DNA of 64,000 nt from Streptomyces rhizoryzae. Lineage in GTDB: Bacteria > Actinomycetota > Actinomycetes > Streptomycetales > Streptomycetaceae. The stretch lies in contig NZ_JALMUV010000025.1 in assembly GCF_023155275.1 (NCBI RefSeq), positions 47,693-111,692 on the forward strand, in the 5' to 3' direction. The notes beneath the pieces are model-generated. The model was not told the DNA's origin and made no database searches. It saw nothing but the letters and a program-made list of their open reading frames with translations. This document shows, in pieces, positions 36,440 through 44,940 of the stretch. A program made the translations under genes and the position numbers. Position 1 is the stretch's first letter. Each line of letters starts with the position of its first letter.

Positions 36440-37462
36440 CTACTTCAGCTTGGTGCCGGTGGACCGCAGGTTGGCGCACGCCTCGGTGACGCGCTTGGCC
36501 ATCCCGGCCTCGGCCAGCTTGCCCCAGCTGCGCGGGTCGTAGGTCTTCTTGTTGCCGACCTCGCCGTCGACCTTCAGCACACCGTCGTAGTTGCGGAACA
36601 TGTGGTCCGCGACGGGGCGGGTGAAGGCGTACTGGGTGTCGGTGTCGAGGTTCATCTTGACCACGCCGTTCTCCAGCGCGGTGGCGATCTCCTCGGCGGT
36701 GGAGCCGGAGCCGCCGTGGAAGACGAAGTCGAACGGCGCCGCCTTGCCGTACTTGGCGCCGACACCCTCCTGGAGGTCCTTCAGCAGCTCGGGGCGGAGC
36801 ACGACGTTGCCCGGCTTGTAGACACCGTGGACGTTGCCGAACGAGGCGGCGAGCAGGTAGCGGCCCTTCTCGCCCAGGCCCAGCGCCTCGGCGGTGCGCA
36901 GCGCGTCCTCGACCGTGGTGTACAGCTCGTCGTTGATCTCGTGGGTGACGCCGTCCTCCTCGCCGCCGGTCGGGGTGATCTCGACCTCAAGGATGATCTT
37001 GGCGGCGGCGGCGCGGGGCAGCAGCTCCTGCGCGATGGAGAGGTTGTCGGCGAGGTTCTCGGCGGAACCGTCCCACATGTGCGACTGGAAGAGCGGGTTG
37101 CGGCCCTTGGCGACGCGCTCGGCGGAGATCTCCAGCAGCGGGCGGACGTAACCGTCCAGCTTGTCCTTCGGGCAGTGGTCGGTGTGCAGCGCGACGTTGA
37201 CGTCGTACTTCTCGGCGACCACGTGCGCGAACTCGGCGAGCGCCACCGCGCCGGTGACCATGTCCTTGTTGTACTGACCGCCCAGGAACTCCGCACCACC
37301 GGTGGAGATCTGGATGATGCCGTCGCTCTCGGCCTCGGCGAAACCGCGCAGCGCTGCGTGCAGCGTCTGCGAGGACGTCACGTTGATGGCCGGGTAGGCG
37401 AACTTGCCTGCCTTCGCCCGGTCCAGCATCTCGTTGTAGACCTCAGGGGTTGCGATGGGCAT
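36440..37462 (-). CDS. fba: Class II fructose-bisphosphate aldolase
   Basis: Zinc-dependent aldolase of glycolysis and gluconeogenesis in the cytoplasm. The 340-residue protein has the NVTSSQTLHAALRGFAEA start, the zinc ligand region VALHTDHCPKD, EVEITPTGGEEDGV, the second ligand part in SFGNVHGVYK and FHGGSGSTAEEI, and NLDTDTQYAFTRP near the C-terminus. Length fits class IIA actinobacterial enzymes. The ATG at 37462 follows GGAGCG; the open frame extends about 24 codons upstream without conservation. Confidence 0.97.
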   Translation of the reverse strand: MPIATPEVYNEMLDRAKAGKFAYPAINVTSSQTLHAALRGFAEAESDGIIQISTGGAEFLGGQYNKDMVTGAVALAEFAHVVAEKYDVNVALHTDHCPKDKLDGYVRPLLEISAERVAKGRNPLFQSHMWDGSAENLADNLSIAQELLPRAAAAKIILEVEITPTGGEEDGVTHEINDELYTTVEDALRTAEALGLGEKGRYLLAASFGNVHGVYKPGNVVLRPELLKDLQEGVGAKYGKAAPFDFVFHGGSGSTAEEIATALENGVVKMNLDTDTQYAFTRPVADHMFRNYDGVLKVDGEVGNKKTYDPRSWGKLAEAGMAKRVTEACANLRSTGTKLK

Positions 37463-37623
37463 CTGTCCGCTCCTTGTGTGTGCGGGGTGTGCGTTCTTGG
37501 CCCTGACCAGGGGGCGACGACTTCGCCGTGGCACATCTTCCCAGACTCACCGGGCGGGTCCACATCGCCCGTATGGCGGCCCTGTGCGCAGGGGGCGCGG
37601 TTTCCCGGGCAACGGCGGGCGAT

Positions 37624-37637
37624 GTTTCACGTGAAAC
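37624..37637. other. parS site, perfect 14-bp palindrome
   Basis: GTTTCACGTGAAAC is the exact Streptomyces parS consensus bound by ParB for chromosome segregation. It lies in the 250-base gap between fba and pyrE. In S. coelicolor such sites cluster around oriC, so the window is probably origin-proximal. Confidence 0.93.
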
Positions 37638-37646
37638 CAGGCGCAG

Positions 37647-37660
37647 GTTTCCCGTGAAAC
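37647..37660. other. Second parS-like site with one mismatch
   Basis: GTTTCCCGTGAAAC differs from the parS consensus at one base (C for A at position 6) and starts 23 bases after the start of the perfect site, so the two are about two helical turns apart and could be bound by adjacent ParB dimers. Confidence 0.75.
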
Positions 37661-37712
37661 ATCGCCGAGCGCGGCAAAACCGCAGGTCAGCGGCGAGTGC
37701 CCGGAGGGGCGC

Positions 37713-38255
37713 TCAGCTCAGGCCGAGATCGCCGAGCTGGTAGCCGGTGAGGTACGGCAGCCCGGCCGCGTCGATCGCCGACGCCGCACCGCGGTCAACG
37801 ATCGTCGCAACCGCAACCACCTCGGCGCCCGCCTCGCGGGCCGCCTCGACGGCGGTCAGCGGCGAGCCGCCGGTGGTGGAGGTGTCCTCGACCACCAGGA
37901 CGCGGCGGCCCGTGATGTCCGGGCCCTCGATACGGCGCTGCATACCGTGGGCCTTCTGCGCCTTGCGGACGACGAAGGCGTCCAGCCGGCGGCCGCGGGC
38001 GGCGGCCGCGTGCAGCATGGACGTCGCGACCGGGTCGGCGCCGAGCGTCAGCCCGCCGACCGCGTCGAAGTCGAGGCCGGCGGTGAGGTCCAGCATCAGC
38101 TGACCGACCAGCGGCGCCGCCTCGCTGTCGAGGGTGATCCGGCGCAGGTCGATGTAGTAGTCGGCCTCCTTGCCGGAGGAGAGCGTCACCTTGCCGTGCA
38201 CCACGGCCTTGTCCTTGATCTGTTGCAGCAGCGCGCCGCGCACGTCGTCCGTCAT
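37713..38255 (-). CDS. pyrE: Orotate phosphoribosyltransferase
   Basis: Joins orotate to PRPP to give OMP in pyrimidine synthesis. About 180 residues. It has LSSGKEADYYIDLRRITLD, VGGLTLGADPVATSM, VRKAQKAHGMQRRIEG (the catalytic loop Lys) and the PRPP loop VLVVEDTSTTGGSPL. Other pyr genes are not adjacent. The ATG at 38255 is used; a GTG two codons upstream (38261) is possible. There is no obvious ribosome-binding sequence, which suggests a leaderless or short-leader message. Confidence 0.95.
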   Translation of the reverse strand: MTDDVRGALLQQIKDKAVVHGKVTLSSGKEADYYIDLRRITLDSEAAPLVGQLMLDLTAGLDFDAVGGLTLGADPVATSMLHAAAARGRRLDAFVVRKAQKAHGMQRRIEGPDITGRRVLVVEDTSTTGGSPLTAVEAAREAGAEVVAVATIVDRGAASAIDAAGLPYLTGYQLGDLGLS

Positions 38256-38298
38256 GCGCACGAGCTTAGGACAGCGCCCCGCCCCCGGCGTCCGCCGC

Positions 38299-39126
38299 CT
38301 ACGGCGTGCGCCAGCTCCAGGTCGTGGAGACCTCCAGCGGGTCGATCGGGGTGACCAGCCGCGGGGCGGTGTTCAGTCCGTTCGGCGGGCCGGACTGCGG
38401 CTCGACGCAGACCGCCTCCTCCTGCTCGTCGTAGACCACCACCCACTCGGCGCGGCTGGCGACCGTCAGCTCCAGCCGGCCGGGCCAGGTGAGGGTGACC
38501 TCGACGCCGCGCGGCATGCCGAAGCAGTCGTCCCAGGGGCCGGGCAGCGGGGTGATCCGGCGGCCGGTCGGCAGGTGGTCGGCGCCCCGCTCCTCCTGCC
38601 ACTCCGGGGCGAAGTCGATCCGGACGTCCCCGCCCTCGCCGAGGTTGCGCAGGAACCACGGGTGCCAGCCGGCCTGGGCCGGGAAGGAGTCGCCGGCCGC
38701 CTCGACACCCATGGTGAGGGTGAGCGAGCCGCCGTCCTCGGCCAGTTCGACGAGCTGGGTGACCTGCCCCGGGTACGGCCAGGGGGCCGCCGGGTCGGAC
38801 AGGTCGTAGGTGAAGGCGGCCGCGGCGGTGCCGGTCCGCGCGGTGCGCCAGCGCAGGTCACGGCCGGTGCCGTGGATCGCGTGCGGCGGGGAGTTGACCG
38901 GCAGCTGGTGCAGGTGACCGCCGTTGCGGAACCGCCCCTGGTCGGTCCGGCCGCACCACGGAACCATCGGGAAGCAGCCGTACTTGTCGCCCTGCCGCAG
39001 CAGCTCGGTGCCGCCGACGCGCAGGCTGCCGATCCGGCAGCCGTTCTCCGGGTGGACGGTCAGTTCGGCGTCGCCGGCCCGGAGCCGGACGCCGTCCGCG
39101 CGCTGCGTGGTGTTCTCGGTGCTCAC
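38299..39126 (-). CDS. Aldose 1-epimerase family protein
   Basis: A 275-residue galactose-mutarotase-like protein. The barrel strands ELTVHPENGCRIGSLRVGG, FPMVPWCGRTDQGRF (substrate Arg), HAIHGTGRDLRW (catalytic His pair region), HPWFLRNLG and the Glu in AVCVEPQSGPPNGLN agree with aldose epimerases and glucose-6-phosphate epimerase-like proteins. The precise sugar is unknown. It is 43 bases upstream of pyrE on the same strand, so co-transcription is likely. Confidence 0.9.
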   Translation of the reverse strand: MSTENTTQRADGVRLRAGDAELTVHPENGCRIGSLRVGGTELLRQGDKYGCFPMVPWCGRTDQGRFRNGGHLHQLPVNSPPHAIHGTGRDLRWRTARTGTAAAAFTYDLSDPAAPWPYPGQVTQLVELAEDGGSLTLTMGVEAAGDSFPAQAGWHPWFLRNLGEGGDVRIDFAPEWQEERGADHLPTGRRITPLPGPWDDCFGMPRGVEVTLTWPGRLELTVASRAEWVVVYDEQEEAVCVEPQSGPPNGLNTAPRLVTPIDPLEVSTTWSWRTP

Positions 39127-39205
39127 GGAAGCGACCCTAACGGTGCGCGGGCCACCGCACCCGGAGCCGGCCGCCGCCGCACCGTCCGCGTCCCGGCCCG
39201 GCCGG

Positions 39206-40177
39206 TCACCGGCGCCGCCGCAGCACCCGTCCGACCACCACCGCGGAGGCCAGCACCACCGCGGCGGCCGGCGCCGCCCAGCGCAGCGGCACCGAGCCCG
39301 AACCGGTCTCCGGCGCGGGCACCGGTGCGTACCGGCCGCGCGGCGGGGCGTGGTCGACCTCCTCCGCGCTGCGCCCGATCATCGTCCGGCGGGCGTGCGC
39401 GGCCTCCGCGGGCGCCTCGTCCGCCAGGTCGCCGGGAGCGGCGGCCCCGTCCAGGGCGTCCGGCCCGTCCTCCGCCTCGTCCGCGAAACCGTCCGCCGCG
39501 GTGCCGTCCGCCGCCGGGGTCCCGGACCGGTCCGCGTCCGCCGGGGCGGCGGCCTCCGGCCCCTGCGGGTCGTCGGGGTCGGCGACCACGCTGACGTCGT
39601 CCTCGGCATCGCTGAGCGGATCGAGCGACGGGGGCGGCACCTCGGTGTCGAAGATGCTCTGCGGAACCGGACCGGTGGCCTCCTCCGCGGCCCCGGCGGG
39701 CGGCCGCTCGCCCAGGTCCGCGGTGAGGTTCTCCGCGAAACGCTCCAGCAGCCGCCGCCCGGCCGTCTCCGCGGCCCGGTCGCCGGCGGCCGCGAGCCGC
39801 CCCGTGCTGCGGACCGTGCCGGCGCACACCAGCGTCGTCCCGGGGCCGGGCTCGGTGGCCGCGGCCAGCCGCACGGTCAGGGTCAGCGCGACGGTGCCCT
39901 CGCCGCGGGTCTCGGTCCCGGCCGCCTCGACGGTCACCGGGTCCGCCGCGCCCCCGGCCGCCGGGGCGCCGTCCGCCGGGCCGCCGCTGACGGTGAGCGT
40001 GCCGCGGTAGGTGATGGTGGAGCTTCCGACGCGCAGCCGCAGCCGGCCCTGCGGGCGCCGCGGAGCGGCTTCGGCGTCGAGCTGGACTCCGGGAACGCAG
40101 CGCGCCACGCGCTCGGCTTCGGTGAGCGCCTGCCGCACCGTCCGGACGGGAAACGGAACGTACACCTCGTGCTCCAT
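39206..40177 (-). CDS. SRPBCC (CoxG-like) protein with C-terminal membrane anchor
   Basis: The N-terminal ~150 residues form a START/SRPBCC domain (MEHEVYVPFPVRTVRQALTE, CVPGVQLD, YRGTLTVSG), resembling CoxG, the membrane-associated subunit accompanying carbon-monoxide dehydrogenase. A long acidic, Ala/Asp-rich stretch (residues 180-285) leads to one C-terminal helix (WAAPAAAVVLASAVVVGRV) with Arg residues behind it. There are no CO dehydrogenase genes nearby, so a general lipid- or quinone-binding role is as likely. The ATG at 40177 begins the domain. Confidence 0.8.
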   Translation of the reverse strand: MEHEVYVPFPVRTVRQALTEAERVARCVPGVQLDAEAAPRRPQGRLRLRVGSSTITYRGTLTVSGGPADGAPAAGGAADPVTVEAAGTETRGEGTVALTLTVRLAAATEPGPGTTLVCAGTVRSTGRLAAAGDRAAETAGRRLLERFAENLTADLGERPPAGAAEEATGPVPQSIFDTEVPPPSLDPLSDAEDDVSVVADPDDPQGPEAAAPADADRSGTPAADGTAADGFADEAEDGPDALDGAAAPGDLADEAPAEAAHARRTMIGRSAEEVDHAPPRGRYAPVPAPETGSGSVPLRWAAPAAAVVLASAVVVGRVLRRRR

Positions 40178-40275
40178 GACACGGGAGCCTACCCAGCACC
40201 CCCGGCCCGTGCGCCCGCCGCGGCGCGAACTTCCGGCGGATACGGGCACCGGCGCCGGCCCGGTGGGCACCGTGC

Positions 40276-42042
40276 TCACTCCAGGTACCGCGGGCGCATC
40301 AGGGTCGAGGGCGGCAGGCCGGGGATGCGCTCGCGGGCCTCGGCGCGGGAGCCGGCCCGCAGGTCGGCCGGTCCGACGGCGCCGGGCGGGGCGTCCGGCG
40401 CCGCGCCGAGCCGGGGCGGCCGCCGGGCGGCCAGGACGAACCCCCAGTACCGCGCCCGGTCCGGGGCGCCGGTGAGCCGCTCGGCACCGCCGGACCGGGC
40501 GCCCGGCTCCGGTCCGGCCGGCTCCGCCCCCTGTGCCGGGCGGTGCCGCGGCACCGCCCGCTCGGGCCCGCCGGAGAATCCCGGCGGCCGGCCGGGGATG
40601 CGGTACGGCAGGGTCCGCAGCCCCACCGAGCGCAGGGTCGTCTCCACCGTCCAGAACGTCCGCGGCCGGGTGCGCGGCGGGCCGGCGTGCACCGCCAGCC
40701 GCCCGTCCCCGGCCAGCACCCGCAGGGCCAGGCCGTAGAACTCCTGCGAGTAGAGCTTGGTGCTGGCGGTGATCCCCGGGTCGGGCAGGTCGGAGACGAT
40801 GACGTCGTACCGCTCCGCACGGGCGGCGGCGGGCCCGCCGGCCCGGCGGCGCAGCCAGGTGAAGGCGTCGGCGGTCACCACCCGCACCCGGGGGTCGGCG
40901 AACGCGTGGCGGTTGAGGGCGGACAGCCCCGGGTCGGTGCGCGCCAGCCGCACCACCTCCGGATCGAGCTCGACCACCGTCACCGCGCGGACCGCGCGGT
41001 AGCGCAGCACCTCGCGCACGGCCAGGCCGTCCCCACCGCCGAGGACCAGCACCCGGCGGTGCGGGCCGCCGGCCATCGCCGGGCCCACCAGCGCCTGGTG
41101 GTAGGCCCGTTCGGTGTCCGAGCTGACCTTCAGCCGGCCGTCGAGGAACAGCTCCAGCGGTCTGCCGGAACCTTTCCTCGCGCGCCCGGCACCGGCTCCG
41201 GGCGCGCCGCCCGTGCCACCGGTCAGCACCACCTCCTGGACGCCGGTCTGCTCGGCGACCCGGGCCGCCGTCCCGTACACCGCGCGGCGCGCGGCCTGTT
41301 CGAACGGGCCGGACAGCGCCACGCCCGCGCCGAGCAGCGCCAGCACCGCGACGGTGAGGCCGGCCAGCGCCCAGCGCGCCCGGGCGGTCAGGTCGCCGCC
41401 GAACAGCCACAGCACCAGGACCGCGCCCGCGACGAGGTTGACCGCGCCGGTGACCAGCGCGCCGCTGAGCTGCCCCAGGCACGGCAGCAGCAGGAACGGG
41501 AAGGCCAGCCCGCCGACCAGCGCGCCGACGTAGTCCGCGGCGAACAGATCGGCCACCGCACCGCCCGCGTCCTGCCGGCGCACCCGCTGGATCAGCGTCA
41601 TCAGCAGCGGTATCTCCGCGCCGACCAGCACCCCGATGGCCAGCGAGAAGCCGACCAGCGCGGTGCGGGACTGGCCCAGCCAGGCGAAGCAGGCGTGGAG
41701 CGCCATCGCCGAACCGCCGCCGACCAGCGCGAGCACCGTCTCGACCGCGGCGAAGCCGGCCGCGGCCCGGCAGCGCAGCCGCTTGGCCAGCAGCGCGCCG
41801 ACGCCCATCGCGAAGACCATGGAGGAGAGCACGACCGACGCCTGGGTGACCGAGTCGCCGCTCAAGTAGCTGGCCAGCGCGACCAGTTCGAGTTCGTAGA
41901 CCAGGCCGCAGGCGGCGCAGACGAAGACCACCGCGAGGACCAGCAGCCGGCCGAGCCGGGCCGGCACCGGCAGTCGCGCCGGCGCCCTGCGCTCCGACGG
42001 CCCGCGGGCACCGGCGGCGAGAGACTCTGGCAGGTCGATCAT
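40276..42042 (-). CDS. Membrane-bound polyamine aminopropyltransferase-like protein
   Basis: A 588-residue fusion of a seven- to eight-helix membrane region (residues 30-245) and a cytoplasmic spermidine-synthase-like domain (about 270-500). The soluble part has LFLDGRLKVSSDTERAYHQ, the GGGDGLAVREVLRY nucleotide motif, VVELDPEVV and the catalytic-site-like VIVSDLPDPG. Membrane-linked SpeE homologues are common in actinobacteria but their substrate is not established. The C-terminal ~90 residues are Pro/Ala/Arg-rich. The gene stands alone, flanked by same-strand genes with gaps of about 100 bases. Confidence 0.85.
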   Translation of the reverse strand: MIDLPESLAAGARGPSERRAPARLPVPARLGRLLVLAVVFVCAACGLVYELELVALASYLSGDSVTQASVVLSSMVFAMGVGALLAKRLRCRAAAGFAAVETVLALVGGGSAMALHACFAWLGQSRTALVGFSLAIGVLVGAEIPLLMTLIQRVRRQDAGGAVADLFAADYVGALVGGLAFPFLLLPCLGQLSGALVTGAVNLVAGAVLVLWLFGGDLTARARWALAGLTVAVLALLGAGVALSGPFEQAARRAVYGTAARVAEQTGVQEVVLTGGTGGAPGAGAGRARKGSGRPLELFLDGRLKVSSDTERAYHQALVGPAMAGGPHRRVLVLGGGDGLAVREVLRYRAVRAVTVVELDPEVVRLARTDPGLSALNRHAFADPRVRVVTADAFTWLRRRAGGPAAARAERYDVIVSDLPDPGITASTKLYSQEFYGLALRVLAGDGRLAVHAGPPRTRPRTFWTVETTLRSVGLRTLPYRIPGRPPGFSGGPERAVPRHRPAQGAEPAGPEPGARSGGAERLTGAPDRARYWGFVLAARRPPRLGAAPDAPPGAVGPADLRAGSRAEARERIPGLPPSTLMRPRYLE

Positions 42043-42163
42043 GACATGAACGCTACGTGACGAAACGGTCGCAATAGGTCACCCACACGAGTGCAGTGTG
42101 GGTGCCGGGCACACCCGTTGCACGCGCCGTCCGACCGGTGCGCCGGCCCGGCGGACCGGTCCG

Positions 42164-42682
42164 TCAGGCGGCCACCGCCGCCCGCACCCCGACCCGCGTA
42201 CGGGTGGCCACCAGCCGCCCTTCCTGCGGGTACGCGTGCCAGGTGCGCCAGCGCACCTGGCCGTGCCGGCGCTGCGCCAGCATCGCGGTGAAGGCGTGCG
42301 GCGAGCCGGGGAAGGTGCCGGCGAGGCCGTGCGGATGCTCGGCGACCAGCGCCAGCAGCTCCTGCGCCCGGCCGGCGAACGAGCCGCGGGAGAGCGTCTC
42401 GACGTGCGCGGCGAACTCGTACTCCCAGTCACCCAGCCGCTTGGCCACGCCGAGCGGCAGCGGCGTGCTGCTGCCCGGCATGCAGGCGACGGTCTCGGAA
42501 CAGGCGCCGTGCTCCTCGTCGAGCAGCACCTGGTGCGAGGCGCCCAGCAGCCTCAACTGCACGCGGGCGCCGTCCAGTTGGAGGTTCAGTACGGCCAGCG
42601 CCGGCAGGGGTTCCCTGCCCAGGGCCCAGGCCAGGTCGGATGCTCGGGTATCGGTATAAGCCGTTTTCAAGGTGGTGAGCAT
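42164..42682 (-). CDS. DUF2617 protein
   Basis: A 172-residue actinobacterial protein of unknown function; MLTTLKTAYTDTRASDLAWALG and LRLLGASHQVLLDEE are the recognisable family segments. The fold appears mixed alpha-beta with no signal or membrane helix. The frame is open for another 62 codons upstream, but those codons are not conserved, so the ATG at 42682 is preferred. It lies 121 bases upstream of the membrane aminopropyltransferase gene. Confidence 0.83.
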   Translation of the reverse strand: MLTTLKTAYTDTRASDLAWALGREPLPALAVLNLQLDGARVQLRLLGASHQVLLDEEHGACSETVACMPGSSTPLPLGVAKRLGDWEYEFAAHVETLSRGSFAGRAQELLALVAEHPHGLAGTFPGSPHAFTAMLAQRRHGQVRWRTWHAYPQEGRLVATRTRVGVRAAVAA

Positions 42683-43045
42683 GGGTCGGCTCCGCAAGCA
42701 CGCAGGGGATGGTGGGCCGGCCCGCCCGAGATGGGGATCAGGGATGAATGACTGCCTGCCGGCTCGTGCCCACGCGGGGTCCGAGAACTGGGGGATTCTC
42801 AAGGGAGAGGGAATCACGGATGCGGCGGCGGCCACAGCGTTTTTACCCATCTTCGCCCTGGTTTCCATCCCTAGAGGGCCATGCAGTTCACCTGTTCAAC
42901 GACCAATCCCACAAAGGTTGTTGGGCTGCTTTCCGCCATCCTCGCGGTGCCCGTGCGGCGCCGCAGGAGCACGGTGCGGGTGCGCCCGCCGAGGGGGCGG
43001 GTACGAGCGCGCCGGGGGCGCACCGCCCGCCCCGGGCGCCCTCTT
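42683..43045. other. Gene-free region upstream of the DUF2617 gene
   Basis: About 360 bases. The centre (42790-42930) is less GC-rich and probably includes the DUF2617 promoter. The part beyond 42960 is the 3' flank of the Gly/His/Cys-rich gene. No RNA gene, repeat or operator was recognised. Confidence 0.4.
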
Positions 43046-43387
43046 TCAGGACCCTCCGCCGCAGCCGCCCCCACCGCCGCAGGACGATCCCCCGCCGCAG
43101 GAGTGCCCGCCGTGGTGGCCGCCGCCCCCGCCGCACGAGGAATGGTGGCCGTGGTGCCCGTGGTGCCCGCCGCCGTCCGGCACGGAACCGGAGTCCGCAC
43201 CCCCGCCGGCCGCCCACCAACTCCCGCCGCCACTGCTGCTGTTGCTCCTGTTCCCGCCCTTGCTCCTGCCGCCGGACCGCGGATACCGGCCGGACGTCCG
43301 GCCGTTCTTGCGGCCGCCGCGCACGGCGGCCGCCACGATCGCCAGCAGCACCACCACGATCCCGGCGAAAACCAGCAGACCGATCAT
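43046..43387 (-). CDS. Small membrane protein with His/Cys/Gly-rich tail
   Basis: The 113-residue protein starts with one membrane helix (MIGLLVFAGIVVVLLAIVAAAV), then a basic, Ser/Gly-rich linker (residues 22-60) and a C-terminal ~50 residues made almost only of Gly, His, Ser and Cys: HHGHHGHHSSC, GGHHGGHSC, and CGGGSSCGGGGGCGGG. Seven or more His and five Cys in this order suggest metal binding at the membrane face, but no characterised family was recognised. It is divergent from the aminotransferase gene 222 bases away. Confidence 0.72.
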   Translation of the reverse strand: MIGLLVFAGIVVVLLAIVAAAVRGGRKNGRTSGRYPRSGGRSKGGNRSNSSSGGGSWWAAGGGADSGSVPDGGGHHGHHGHHSSCGGGGGHHGGHSCGGGSSCGGGGGCGGGS

Positions 43388-43609
43388 CGTTCGCCCCCCT
43401 CTTCCTTCCGTCCCCCGACGCGGGGCTCCTTCTCCCCGCCGGCCCCCGGTGCGCCACCGGGTGGGCCGCTGTGCGGCGCCGTCCGCGCCGCCGGGCCGCC
43501 GGCCGCCCCCGGCGGCCGCCGCGGTCCTCGGTGCGGGGCTCCTGCCCCGGCCCCCCGCGGCTCAAAGCACAGTTGAGGAACTCCAGAGGTTCGGCGCAGG
43601 ATGGCGCGC

Positions 43610-44803
43610 ATGGACCGACCGCTGCTCAACCGACGCCTCGCCGCCTTCGGCACCACGATCTTCGCCGAGATGTCGGCGCTCGCCCAGCGCACCGGCGCGA
43701 TCAACCTCGGCCAGGGCTTCCCGGACGCCGACGGCCCGGAGGAGGTCCGGGAGGCCGCGGTGCGCGCGCTGCGCGACGGCCGCGGCAACCAGTACCCGCC
43801 CGGCCCCGGCGTCCCCGAGCTGCGCGCCGCCGTCGCCGCCCACCACCAGCGGTTCTACGGGCACCTCGGGCCGGGCTACGACCCGGACACCGAGGTCCTG
43901 GTCACCGCCGGCGCCACCGAGGCCATCGCCGCCTCGCTCCTCGCCCTCCTGGAACCGGGCGACGAGGTCATCGCCCTGGAGCCGTACTACGACTCCTACG
44001 CCGCCTGCATCGCGCTGGCCGGCGCCCGCCGCGTCCCGGTGACCCTGCGCCCGTCCGCGGAGACCGGCCGCTACCACCTCGACCTCGACGAGCTGCGCGA
44101 CGCCGTCACCGACGACACCCGCCTGCTCCTCCTCAACACCCCGCACAACCCCACCGGCACCGTCCTCTCCCGCGAGGAGCTGACCGCCGTCGCCGCGCTC
44201 GCCGTCGAGCGCGACCTCCTGGTCGTCACCGACGAGGTCTACGAGCACCTGGTCTTCGAGGGCGAGCACCTGCCGCTGGCGTCGTTCCCCGGGATGCGCG
44301 AGCGGACCGTCACCATCGGCTCGGCCGGCAAGACCTTCTCCTTCACCGGCTGGAAGGTCGGCTGGGTCACCGCCCCGCCCGCGCTGATCAACGCGGTCCG
44401 CTCCGCCAAGCAGTTCCTCACCTACGTCTCGGCCGGGCCCTTCCAGTACGCCGTCGCCGAGGCGCTGGCCCTGCCGGACTCCTACTTCAGCGCGCTCCGC
44501 GACGACCTGCGGACCAAGCGCGACATCCTCGCCGCCGGCCTCGCCGACGCCGGCTTCGGCGTCTTCCGCCCGGCCGGCACCTACTTCATCACCACCGACA
44601 TCCGCCCCCTGGGCGCCGCCCGCTCCCAGGGCGGCGACGGCTTCGCCTTCTGCCGCTCGCTCCCCGAACGCGCCGGCGTCGTCGCCATCCCCAACGCGGT
44701 CTTCTACGACCACCAGGACGAGGGCGCCCCCTTCGTCCGCTTCGCCTTCTGCAAGTCCACGACCGTCCTGGAACAGGCCGCGTCCCGCTTGAAGCGGCTG
44801 TAG
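43610..44803 (+). CDS. Class I/II PLP aminotransferase (kynurenine/methionine type)
   Basis: A 397-residue fold-type I aminotransferase. It shows the GQGFPDADGPEEVREA start, NQYPPGPGVPELR, VTAGATEAIAASLLAL, LNTPHNPTGTVLS, VTDEVYEHLVF and the cofactor Lys in SAGKTFSFTGWKVGW. This subgroup includes kynurenine-oxoglutarate, glutamine-methionine and N-succinyl-DAP aminotransferases; the exact donor cannot be told. With a kynAUB operon 10 kb away, kynurenine (to kynurenate) is a testable option. ATG 43610 has AGGAT seven bases upstream; ATG 43601 is an alternative. Confidence 0.88.
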   Translation: MDRPLLNRRLAAFGTTIFAEMSALAQRTGAINLGQGFPDADGPEEVREAAVRALRDGRGNQYPPGPGVPELRAAVAAHHQRFYGHLGPGYDPDTEVLVTAGATEAIAASLLALLEPGDEVIALEPYYDSYAACIALAGARRVPVTLRPSAETGRYHLDLDELRDAVTDDTRLLLLNTPHNPTGTVLSREELTAVAALAVERDLLVVTDEVYEHLVFEGEHLPLASFPGMRERTVTIGSAGKTFSFTGWKVGWVTAPPALINAVRSAKQFLTYVSAGPFQYAVAEALALPDSYFSALRDDLRTKRDILAAGLADAGFGVFRPAGTYFITTDIRPLGAARSQGGDGFAFCRSLPERAGVVAIPNAVFYDHQDEGAPFVRFAFCKSTTVLEQAASRLKRL

Positions 44804-44869
44804 GGGCGGCGCGGGACCCGTCCGCTCCGCACCGCCCCGCACCGCCCCGTCCGGGCCGCCACCCGATCG

Positions 44870-44892
44870 CCCACCCCCGCTGGCGGGGTGGG
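44870..44892 (+). terminator. Terminator of the aminotransferase gene
   Basis: An 8-bp stem of CCCACCCC with GGGGTGGG and a 7-base loop, 66 bases past the stop. Confidence 0.5.
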
Positions 44893-44940
44893 GTGGGGGC
44901 CTTGAGAGTCGGGGCGGGAACGGGTGAGTGGAGGTGGGCG

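Noticed and set aside
40178..41482. Upstream extension of the SRPBCC frame over the aminopropyltransferase gene
   Set aside because: The extended residues are antisense-frame, Arg/Gly-rich sequence; the SRPBCC domain starts at the ATG at 40177.
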